Source: Clostridium thermobutyricum (GTDB taxonomy: Bacteria > Bacillota > Clostridia > Ch29). From it: 64,000 bases of DNA. The stretch spans positions 1 to 64,000 of the forward strand of contig JAENYD010000004.1 of the NCBI GenBank assembly GCA_016842005.1. The letters run 5' to 3'. A program made the translations under genes and the position numbers. Position 1 is the stretch's first letter; each line of letters starts with the position of its first letter. The notes beneath the pieces are model-generated. The model searched no databases, was not told the origin of the DNA, and was given only the letters and a program-made list of their open reading frames with translations. Of this stretch, positions 54,072-61,613 are shown in pieces.

Positions 54072-55454
54072 ATGTTTTTAGACTTACCTCAAGACAGAAA
54101 ACCCCATATACATTTTGTGGGCATAGGCGGAATAAGTATGAGCGGCATTGCCCATATACTTCTGAAAAAAGGCTACAAAGTTACAGGCTCGGATACCTCC
54201 CTGTCCAAAATAACTGAAAGACTGGTGGCAGAGGGAGCACATGTATATAAAGGACACAGCAGAGACCATATAACATCCCCTGACCTGGTGGTATATACAT
54301 CGGCGGTCGGCGAAAATAATCCGGAACTGCTGTCAGCGAGGGAAAAAGGCATAAATACAGTAGACAGGGCTTTCCTGCTGGGAAAGCTCATGGAAGAGTT
54401 CAAATACTCAGTGGCAGTAGCCGGGGCCCATGGGAAAACTACCACAACTTCTATGATATCCCTGATATTATACAACGCCGGGCTTGATCCCACAATCCTG
54501 ATCGGCGGGGAATTGGACCAGGTGGGAGGTAATGTAAGAACGGGCAGCAGTCCTTATTTTATAACAGAAGCGTGCGAATACAAGGAAAACTTTCTGAAGT
54601 TTCACCCGTACATAGCTATAATACTCAATATTGATGCAGACCATCTTGATTATTATAAAAACATGGCGCATATAAAATCTGCCTTCACCCGCTTTGCCCG
54701 GCTTGTACCCGGGAATGGATGGGTCATTTTGTACAAGGGAGACCCCCGTCTCATGGAAATAAAGTCCCTGCTCGCATGCAATGTCATCACATATGGCACC
54801 GGAGGGGATGCAGACCTGAAAGCAGATAATCTGACCTTTGATGACAGGGGATATCCCGGTTTTGACCTTATATACCGGAATCACCATATGGGCAGGATAA
54901 ACCTGAAAATACCCGGTGAACACAACGTACTTAATGCCCTGGCAGCTTGTGCAGCAGCGATAATTTTTGATATTGACTTTGATGTAATAAAAAAGACTTT
55001 TGACGGATTTACCGGCACCCATCGCCGCTTTGAGATAAAGGGAAATTTCAGGGGTGCTACAATAATTGATGATTACGCCCATCATCCTGCAGAAATCCGG
55101 GCCACCTTGAAGGCGGCCGGCAAATATCCCCATAACAGGATTTGGTGCGTCTTCCAGCCTCATACCTATACGCGCACCAAGTTTCTTCTAAAAGATTTTT
55201 CCCATAGCTTTAATCAGGCAGATAAGATAATAGTAACCGACATATATGCTGCACGGGAAAAAAATACGGGAGATATTCATTCTACAGACCTGGTAAATGA
55301 AATAAACAGGAAAGGTAAAGATGCCGTGTATATACCGGCCTTTGAAGATATAGTGCTCTATCTGTCCCGCAATCTCCGTGAAGGTGACCTGGTACTGACC
55401 GTGGGGGCAGGTAATATATACAGGATAGGAGAGATGCTGGTTGAAGGCGATTAG
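54072..55454 (+). CDS. murC: UDP-N-acetylmuramate--L-alanine ligase
   Basis: Adds the first amino acid of the peptidoglycan stem. 460 residues: N-terminal Rossmann domain (HFVGIGGISMSGIAHILL), ATP loop GAHGKTTTTSM (118-128), DADHLDYYKN and the C-terminal ligase domain (DDYAHHPAEIRATLKAA, QPHTYTRTKFL). It is transcribed alone on the plus strand with AAGGAGAG before the ATG. Confidence 0.97.
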   Translation: MFLDLPQDRKPHIHFVGIGGISMSGIAHILLKKGYKVTGSDTSLSKITERLVAEGAHVYKGHSRDHITSPDLVVYTSAVGENNPELLSAREKGINTVDRAFLLGKLMEEFKYSVAVAGAHGKTTTTSMISLILYNAGLDPTILIGGELDQVGGNVRTGSSPYFITEACEYKENFLKFHPYIAIILNIDADHLDYYKNMAHIKSAFTRFARLVPGNGWVILYKGDPRLMEIKSLLACNVITYGTGGDADLKADNLTFDDRGYPGFDLIYRNHHMGRINLKIPGEHNVLNALAACAAAIIFDIDFDVIKKTFDGFTGTHRRFEIKGNFRGATIIDDYAHHPAEIRATLKAAGKYPHNRIWCVFQPHTYTRTKFLLKDFSHSFNQADKIIVTDIYAAREKNTGDIHSTDLVNEINRKGKDAVYIPAFEDIVLYLSRNLREGDLVLTVGAGNIYRIGEMLVEGD

Positions 55455-55467
55455 CCTTCTTTTTTTC
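55443..55467 (+). terminator. Intrinsic terminator after murC
   Basis: Stem GAAGGC/GCCTTC with loop GATTA (which holds the stop codon), followed by seven to eight T. Confidence 0.88.
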
Positions 55468-55480
55468 ATTAAGGCAGGTT

Positions 55481-57166
55481 CTATTCAATTATTCTTTCAC
55501 AGGCATGTATAACATCACTGCGGGTTACAATGCCCAGCAATTTTTCCGGATTACTATCTTCTACGACAAGCAGCCTCCCTATATCATAATGATTCAGTTT
55601 TCCCAAGGCCACGGGTACAGGGCAGTCCGGATTTACTGTTATCAATTCCCTTGTTATATATTCTGTAATCCTGCGTTCGGTATTGCCCTTTACCAAAGCC
55701 TCCCTTATATCATCAAAAGTAATTATTCCCTTCAGTCTACCCTCGTCATCAAGAACAGGAAATCCCAGAAAATTGGTCTCCCTCATCTTTTCCACCAGTT
55801 GCCCCACTGTGATATCCTCTTTTACTCCCACAGCCCCCTGGTGCATTATATCCTCCACAGTCAGAGCGTCTCCAAGAGATACCTGCCTTATGGCCTGAAT
55901 ATTCATTCCCTGTCTTTTCAGTTTTTCAGTAAACATGGAGTAGCCATATACTGTTTTGAGGAACAGCGGGCTTACCGCGCAGGCAAACATGAGGGGAATA
56001 CTCAGCTCAAGGTTCCCTGTAAATTCAGTGAACATAACTATGGAAGTTAAAGGTGCCATGGCGGTGGCGGAAAAAAATGCCCCTATACCTACTACCACAA
56101 AAACCGAGACCGGTATCCCGATGCCGGGGTCAAAGATATGCATCAGCCTTCCGAAGGCCCCTCCAAGCATGGCTCCCATGAAGAGGCTGGGGGCAAATAT
56201 GCCTCCCACCCCTCCTGACCCCAGGGTGAAGGATGTGGCCACCAGCTTTGCAATCATGAGTACCACAAACAAAGAAAGGCTGTAGCTCCCAAAAATTGCA
56301 TTTTGGGTATAAATGCCCCCGGTCCCCAGTACCTGCGGCACAAATATACCTATAATGCCTACCGTCAGTCCTCCCAGGGCCGGTTTTAAGCATACAGGTA
56401 TTTTGACCCTGTTTCTGAAGAAATCACCTATTCCGTACAGCGTTTTGATGTACAGTATTACAACAATACCTGTCAGTATGCCCAGCAGAGTAAAATGTAT
56501 GAGGGCAGAATATCCCAGGGTAATATGTGCAGCAGGAAATGAAAATATGGGGTCGGATCCCAGAAGCTGACGCCTTATCAATACTGAGGTGACTGCAGAA
56601 ATAAGGGCCGGAATAAAGAAAGTGGTCTTCAACCTCCCAAGCACCACCTCAATGGCAAACAGGACACCGGCCAGAGGCGCATTATACTCTGCCGCAATAC
56701 CCGCAGCAACTCCGCATGATACCATGGTAAGGAGATTGCCTTTTGTCAGTTTGACAGCCTGTCCAACCGCCGATGAAATTCCGGCAGACATCTGTACCAC
56801 AGGGCCCAGCCGGCCGGCCGAACCGCCGGTCCCCATGGTGATAATGGCTAACATGGTTTTCCCCAGTATAATGCTAGGGTCCATTTTACCGTTTTTGTAA
56901 GTTACGGCCTCCATAACCTCAGGGACCCCAAAACCCTTATTCTCCAGGGACCAGTACTTTGATACCATGCCTACTACAAGTCCTCCCAATACCGGCATAA
57001 CAATTATAAGCCCTCTGCCGTAATCCTTCATCCATGCTATACCTGTATTAAGGAAACGGGCTTCTACCCATTTCAATCCAAACAGAAATATAACTGCGGC
57101 CATTCCCGACAATATACCGATAATAACAGCCATCAATACAATGATTATCTTTTCAGACTTATTCAT
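55481..57166 (-). CDS. ClC-type chloride channel/transporter with CBS pair
   Basis: 561 residues from ATG 57166 (MNKSEK). The membrane part (about 1-425) has the ClC signatures ENKGFGVPEV, MGTGGSAGRLGP and LGSGGVGGIFAPSLF; the C-terminal 120 residues are two CBS domains (AVGVKEDITVGQLV..., LITVNPDCPVPV...). The second signature normally reads GREGP, where the glutamate gates and carries protons. Here codon CTG gives leucine (L120). The first signature also lacks the usual GSGIP serine. Transport mode is therefore uncertain. Confidence 0.92.
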   Translation of the reverse strand: MNKSEKIIIVLMAVIIGILSGMAAVIFLFGLKWVEARFLNTGIAWMKDYGRGLIIVMPVLGGLVVGMVSKYWSLENKGFGVPEVMEAVTYKNGKMDPSIILGKTMLAIITMGTGGSAGRLGPVVQMSAGISSAVGQAVKLTKGNLLTMVSCGVAAGIAAEYNAPLAGVLFAIEVVLGRLKTTFFIPALISAVTSVLIRRQLLGSDPIFSFPAAHITLGYSALIHFTLLGILTGIVVILYIKTLYGIGDFFRNRVKIPVCLKPALGGLTVGIIGIFVPQVLGTGGIYTQNAIFGSYSLSLFVVLMIAKLVATSFTLGSGGVGGIFAPSLFMGAMLGGAFGRLMHIFDPGIGIPVSVFVVVGIGAFFSATAMAPLTSIVMFTEFTGNLELSIPLMFACAVSPLFLKTVYGYSMFTEKLKRQGMNIQAIRQVSLGDALTVEDIMHQGAVGVKEDITVGQLVEKMRETNFLGFPVLDDEGRLKGIITFDDIREALVKGNTERRITEYITRELITVNPDCPVPVALGKLNHYDIGRLLVVEDSNPEKLLGIVTRSDVIHACERIIE

Positions 57167-57440
57167 ATTGCCTTCAGTCACGCAAAAGAGCCCCCTGACA
57201 ATCAAAAATGTTACAGCATTATTTTAACATATTTTTAATGCTTACAAAAATTTAACTTATTTTTAATCCGGGATATATGGCATAATAATGCCTGAGGTGT
57301 TAAATGCTTGAGCCGGAATTATGAAAAAAACAGGGAAAGTCCAGCATATCAATGTCGCGCGGGAAAAATATCAGCGTAAAACTTCCATGGACCGATGCCA
57401 TATCCACTAAAACCTTTCCTGGATAAAAAAAAGAAAACAG

Positions 57441-57469
57441 TTGACTAAATAATAGTAATGTGGTATTAT
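57441..57469 (+). promoter_or_regulatory. Sigma-A promoter of proC T-box leader
   Basis: TTGACT (57441-57446) and TATTAT (57464-57469) with 17-bp spacing, about 7 bp before the start of the T-box structure. Confidence 0.8.
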
Positions 57470-57475
57470 AAATAG

Positions 57476-57750
57476 AAATTACATTCGATAAAGGCAATGA
57501 AGAGGAATAGTAGGAAATACATGCATCTTCAGAGAGCTAAACCCTTGGCTGCGAGGTTTAACGATAGCTTATTTCCGAAACCCGCCTTTGAGCTGACGGT
57601 GATGAACCGGTCCGGACTTGTCCACCGATATTCGGACATATCAATGATGGTTGATACTAAGCAGGGTCATATAGAATGACCAAGTGAGGTGGTACCGCGG
57701 AAGGCAACCCTTTCGTCCTCTATAGGGATGAAAGGGTTTTATTATTTTTA
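57476..57750 (+). promoter_or_regulatory. T-box leader, proline-specific by inference
   Basis: The T-box sequence GAGGTGGTACCGCGG ends at 57700 and is followed by a terminator (AACCCTTTC with GAAAGGGTT, 57706-57738) and T-rich tail. Stem I can be folded: AAAGGC (57490-57495) pairs with GCCTTT (57584-57589) and GGAAATA (57513-57519) with TATTTCC (57570-57576). The internal loop strand between is GAAACCC, placing CCC (57581-57583) in the specifier position, a proline codon, in keeping with proC downstream. Uncharged tRNA-Pro would open expression. Confidence 0.9.
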
Positions 57751-57775
57751 ATTTTGTTTTGAGGAGGCAAGGCAA

Positions 57776-58642
57776 ATGATTTATAACAAGATTGGTTTTA
57801 TAGGAGCCGGGTCCGTTGTTCAGACCATGGTCAAGGGTCTTGTTGAAAATGATGTGGTCAAAAGTCATAAGATATGGGTAACAAACAGGAAAAACAGGGC
57901 TCATCTGCTGGACCTCTGGAAAAAATACAACGTCAACTGTACGGTTGACAAAAAAAAGGTGCTGGATAACACAGATACTATAATCCTGGGAGTAAAACCC
58001 CAGGATATGCAGGAAGTGCTTAAAGAGATTAAACCTATAATATCCGAAAAGCAGCTTTTGATTACGGTTGCGGCAGGTATAACCACTGATGCCATTGCAT
58101 CTGTTCTGAAAAAAAATATTGCCATTATCCGGGTTATGCCCAATACATCATGTGCAGTGGGCGCGTCAGCAACCGCAATAGCAAAAGGAAAACTGGCCAA
58201 CGACAGGCACCTGGCAACTGCGTCAAAACTCTTCGAATCCCTTGGAGAAGTTGCAGTTGTTGAGGAAAAAGACATGGATTTTATAACGGGGCTTTCCGGA
58301 AGCGGGCCTGCTTATTTCTACTACATGGTTGAACAAATGCAGAAAGCAGCTGCTTCTCACGGTCTCTCGAAGGAAACTGCAAGAAAGCTTATAGTCCAAA
58401 CCCTGTATGGTGCCGCCGTGATGCTTAAGGAAACCTCTGAGGAGCCGGCCGTTCTCAGAGAAAAAGTAACCTCCCCTGACGGGACTACCTATGCCGCATT
58501 AAAAATTTTCGAAAGAATGGGCTTTGAAAATACAATTACTAAAGCCATTAGCGGGGCAACAGTCCGTTGCACAGAATTAGGCCAGGAGTTCCTGGATGTA
58601 TATCAGCTATCTGAAATATCTGATAATAGAAAAAGCAGTTAG
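57776..58642 (+). CDS. proC: Pyrroline-5-carboxylate reductase
   Basis: Last step of proline synthesis. 288 residues: Rossmann loop KIGFIGAGSVV, VKPQDMQEVL, RVMPNTSCAVGA, GLSGSGPAYFYYMVEQMQKAA and the family's C-terminal signature, here REKVTSPDGTTYAAL (usually SPGGTT). Strong GAGGAGG ribosome site. Controlled by the T-box upstream and transcribed alone. Confidence 0.96.
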   Translation: MIYNKIGFIGAGSVVQTMVKGLVENDVVKSHKIWVTNRKNRAHLLDLWKKYNVNCTVDKKKVLDNTDTIILGVKPQDMQEVLKEIKPIISEKQLLITVAAGITTDAIASVLKKNIAIIRVMPNTSCAVGASATAIAKGKLANDRHLATASKLFESLGEVAVVEEKDMDFITGLSGSGPAYFYYMVEQMQKAAASHGLSKETARKLIVQTLYGAAVMLKETSEEPAVLREKVTSPDGTTYAALKIFERMGFENTITKAISGATVRCTELGQEFLDVYQLSEISDNRKSS

Positions 58643-58669
58643 TGAGTCATCAACAAATGAAGAACCCCC

Positions 58670-58689
58670 CTATCCTGTATACAGGATAG
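58670..58689. repeat. 20-bp perfect palindrome after proC
   Basis: CTATCCTGTA followed directly by its complement TACAGGATAG, 27 bp after the proC stop codon. No loop, so it looks like a protein-binding dyad more than an RNA hairpin, although in RNA it could form a weak stem before the terminator. Confidence 0.7.
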
Positions 58690-58695
58690 ACCTAT

Positions 58696-58741
58696 AAAAG
58701 GCAACAGGGGCAGGCCACATCCTGCTCCCGTTGCCTTTTTA
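58696..58741 (+). terminator. Intrinsic terminator after proC
   Basis: 18-bp stem with one mismatch (AAAAGGCAAC...GGGGCAGG with CCTGCTCC...GTTGCCTTTT), loop CCACAT and T-run to 58740. Confidence 0.9.
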
Positions 58742-58889
58742 AATGCCGCAACCGCAGGTATTTGAATAGTGCAAGATAGAAGAATCCCCCTCTCAACCGG
58801 TTATCCCAGCTCCCCTACGTAATTATTCGGTTCATATGCATCATACCTCAGCAAATCTTCTTACCAATCCATCATACTGTAATATTTAA

Positions 58890-58919
58890 TTAGACACCCG
58901 GTTAAATCAGCGGTATAAT
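58890..58919 (+). promoter_or_regulatory. Promoter of nitronate monooxygenase-like gene
   Basis: TTAGAC (58890-58895) and TATAAT (58914-58919) with 18-bp spacing, about 75 bp before the start codon. Confidence 0.65.
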
Positions 58920-58994
58920 GGTTATAACTGTATTCTATAATGGATACCATAGATTATTATAATGGCATTATATTAAATGTAAAGAGGTGCTTGA

Positions 58995-60068
58995 ATGAAT
59001 ATTCCCCAATTGAAAATCGGCAACCTGAAACCCCGGTACCCTATTATTCAAGGCGGAATGGGAGTCGGAATCTCCCTGTGGAAGTTAGCCTCTGCAGTTG
59101 CAAACAACGGAGGTATAGGTGTAATCTCAGCTGTAGAACCAGGTTTTAATTTTTCAGGATATTTATCGGACAAGAAAAAAACAAACAGGGAGGCCCTCTC
59201 ATATAACATCCGCAAGGCAAAAACACAAAGCCCCTCGGGTATTCTGGGGGTAAACATAATGGTGGCCCTCAATGACTTTGAAGAAATGGTGACGTCAGCA
59301 GTAAGAGAGAAAATTGACATAATATTCTCTGGTGCGGGCCTTCCTCTCAGGCTTCCGGAACTGGTTAAAGATTCCCTGACCAGGATTGTACCCATCATAT
59401 CATCGGCAAAGGCTGCCAATGTTATCTGCAAGCACTGGGACAGAAAATACAGCCGCATTCCTGACGCCCTTGTCGTTGAAGGACCCAAAGCGGGAGGTCA
59501 CCTGGGATTTACCCTGGAACAGCTAAAGAATATCAGGGATTTCTCCCTGGAAAAACTGGTCCAAGAAGTAGTAGCTGCCATAAAGCCCTACGAAGAAAAA
59601 TACATGTCAAAAATCCCGGTAATCGCTGCAGGAGGAATATTTTCCGGGAAGGATATCGGCCGGATGCTGTCATTAGGTGCATCAGGCGTACAAATGGCAA
59701 CCAGATTCGTGGCAACCTATGAATGTGATGCCGACCAGAACTTTAAAAACCAATATATAAGTGCAAAAGAAAAAGATGTAATGATAATCAAAAGTCCTGT
59801 AGGTATGCCGGGCAGGGCAATCCGCAATGCATATCTGGATGATATCGAAGCCGGTATAAAAAAGCCTTTTAAGTGTATCTCAAACTGCCTTAAAACATGT
59901 AATCCTGCAAAATCGCCCTACTGTATTGCCGATGCCCTTATTAACGCACAGAAGGGAAATCTCCTCAAAGGCTTTGCTTTTGCCGGAGAAAACGTTTATA
60001 AGGTAAATAAAATGTCTTCTGTAAAGGAAATATTTGAAGAAGTGCTAACCGACCTGAGAAAGTATTAA
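58995..60068 (+). CDS. Nitronate monooxygenase / FabK-like FMN oxidoreductase
   Basis: 357-residue FMN TIM barrel of the COG2070 group. Marks: YPIIQGGMGVGIS at the start, GVNIMVAL, the FMN/catalytic segment VEGPKAGGHLGF with histidine, IPVIAAGGIFSGKDIGRMLSLGASGVQMATRF. A cysteine-bearing C-terminal part (CISNCLKTCNPAKSPYCI) is seen in a clostridial subgroup. The family contains nitronate oxidases and enoyl-ACP reductase FabK. No fab genes are adjacent, so the substrate is open. AGAGGTG precedes ATG. Confidence 0.88.
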   Translation: MNIPQLKIGNLKPRYPIIQGGMGVGISLWKLASAVANNGGIGVISAVEPGFNFSGYLSDKKKTNREALSYNIRKAKTQSPSGILGVNIMVALNDFEEMVTSAVREKIDIIFSGAGLPLRLPELVKDSLTRIVPIISSAKAANVICKHWDRKYSRIPDALVVEGPKAGGHLGFTLEQLKNIRDFSLEKLVQEVVAAIKPYEEKYMSKIPVIAAGGIFSGKDIGRMLSLGASGVQMATRFVATYECDADQNFKNQYISAKEKDVMIIKSPVGMPGRAIRNAYLDDIEAGIKKPFKCISNCLKTCNPAKSPYCIADALINAQKGNLLKGFAFAGENVYKVNKMSSVKEIFEEVLTDLRKY

Positions 60069-60108
60069 AATAACAGGAAGCGGCTGTGCTGCTTCCTGTT
60101 ATTCTTTT
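60069..60108. terminator. Bidirectional terminator between convergent genes
   Basis: 13-bp stem AATAACAGGAAGC/GCTTCCTGTTATT with a 9-base loop; CTTTTCT follows on plus, TTTTAATAC on minus. It overlaps the last codons of the radical SAM gene. Confidence 0.85.
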
Positions 60109-61460
60109 CTCCAGTGTTTTGGAAAACCGTCATTAATACTGCTGTCCTCTTTAATAAATCTTCTCTTAACTCCCCATAGCATTTTGGAGGAAGCAGAAGA
60201 TACGTTATACAGCATGTTCACTTTTTTATCTTCAAAGTCATAATCATACCCTAGATAATCCCCTTTTAACGCCCCTTCCCGCCTCAAATCCTCCAGGTAC
60301 TGGCTCCCTGAAAGAGGAATAAGCCTGGATGTGGGATAAATGTAACCGAAAAAATCTTTCGGAAACATTGCTTTTGCCTTTGCCAGGAACTCCTGGTTAG
60401 CAGCAATATCCTCCACTGTTGCCTTATGGTCGAACATGATAAACCCCATCTGGACAAAAATCCGGAGGTCCGCCAGTATTTCCAGTGCCTTTACGTTATC
60501 CTCGACGGTTACATCTTTGCGATACCTGTCCAGCTGGGACTGAGAACCGGATTCCACCCCCAGATACACCCTTGCCAGTCCGGCATCTTTTAATGTCTTG
60601 AAAAGTTCTTTTTCAACATCATTGACTCTGCATTCAATACTATACTCTATTTGTAGACCCTTTTCCTCCAGAAGACGTGCAAATTCTCTTACCCGCGCCT
60701 TCCCCCGGTCACCGCTCCCTATAAAAATTGCATCATCAAAGGTAAATTTGTTAACCCGGTAGTTGCTTATCAGGAATTCTATCTCTTTGACAATATTTTG
60801 GGGGCTTCTGCACCTGTATTTAGGACCAATTGACGAAAAAAATCCATTAACACTGCAAAAGCTGCATCTTCCGTAACACCCTCTGCTACCCACTACAGAA
60901 ACAAAACTTTTGTACTTTAACATCTCGGGCAATATATCCCTTGCCGGAAAGGGTAAAATGTCTAGGTCTTCTACAGAACTCCGTGCCGGTGCTGTCACTA
61001 TCCTGTCCCCTTCCCTGTATGCTATCCCTTTAACTTCAGATGGATGGCCTTTTTCCCGGATGCATTCAATAAGATGAAAGAAAGTCTCTTCCCCTTCACC
61101 GATACACACAAAATCAATGGCATGATGATTATTCAAAAGCGCCTCATATTCAAAAGAGGGATATATGCCGCCTATGACTATACGGCTTTGAACGCCCCCG
61201 TCCCTTAATTGGTTTATAAGATGGAGCGCCTCCCGGGCACCCTCCTGGAAAAGTATGCTTATTCCTACAAGGGAAGGAGAAGTCTCTTTCAGATATGAGA
61301 CAACACGGTCTATATCCCAGCCTTTTGTGGGAAGGTCAAGTATCTCAACCTTCTTGCCCTTTGCCCTGGAATAGGAAGCTACATAGCCTAACCCGATATT
61401 TTCATGCATATTATCCAAAAAGCTGTACCTGGGATTTATTAACACTGCATCACAGCCCAT
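60099..61460 (-). CDS. B12-binding-domain radical SAM protein
   Basis: 453 residues: a cobalamin-binding-like N-terminal domain (about 1-140, VLINPRYSFLDNMHENIGLGYVASY, then IVIGGIYPSFEYE and CIGEGEETF), then a radical SAM domain with C195-x3-C199-x2-C202 (GCYGRCSFC) and an AdoMet pocket typical of the class. The DxHxxG histidine motif for base-off B12 is not obvious. Substrate unknown; relatives methylate or rearrange diverse compounds. Stands alone on the minus strand, converging with the flavoprotein gene. Confidence 0.88.
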   Translation of the reverse strand: MGCDAVLINPRYSFLDNMHENIGLGYVASYSRAKGKKVEILDLPTKGWDIDRVVSYLKETSPSLVGISILFQEGAREALHLINQLRDGGVQSRIVIGGIYPSFEYEALLNNHHAIDFVCIGEGEETFFHLIECIREKGHPSEVKGIAYREGDRIVTAPARSSVEDLDILPFPARDILPEMLKYKSFVSVVGSRGCYGRCSFCSVNGFFSSIGPKYRCRSPQNIVKEIEFLISNYRVNKFTFDDAIFIGSGDRGKARVREFARLLEEKGLQIEYSIECRVNDVEKELFKTLKDAGLARVYLGVESGSQSQLDRYRKDVTVEDNVKALEILADLRIFVQMGFIMFDHKATVEDIAANQEFLAKAKAMFPKDFFGYIYPTSRLIPLSGSQYLEDLRREGALKGDYLGYDYDFEDKKVNMLYNVSSASSKMLWGVKRRFIKEDSSINDGFPKHWRKE

Positions 61461-61613
61461 CCGCCCGCCTCCTTAGCATAATCATACCTGGTTCACAACA
61501 ATATTTCTACATTAGCCGCAAATACCCTTCTTTTTCTCTGGTTCTATTATTTGTTAAACTACTGACAGTGATAGCGGTCAATTCCATCGAACATCTTCAC
61601 TGACCCCTGGACA

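Larger units (their letters stand above)
58643..58994. other. Intergenic region between proC and the flavoprotein gene
   Basis: Holds a 20-bp perfect palindrome, the proC terminator, about 140 bp in which I see no feature, and a promoter before the next gene. Confidence 0.7.
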
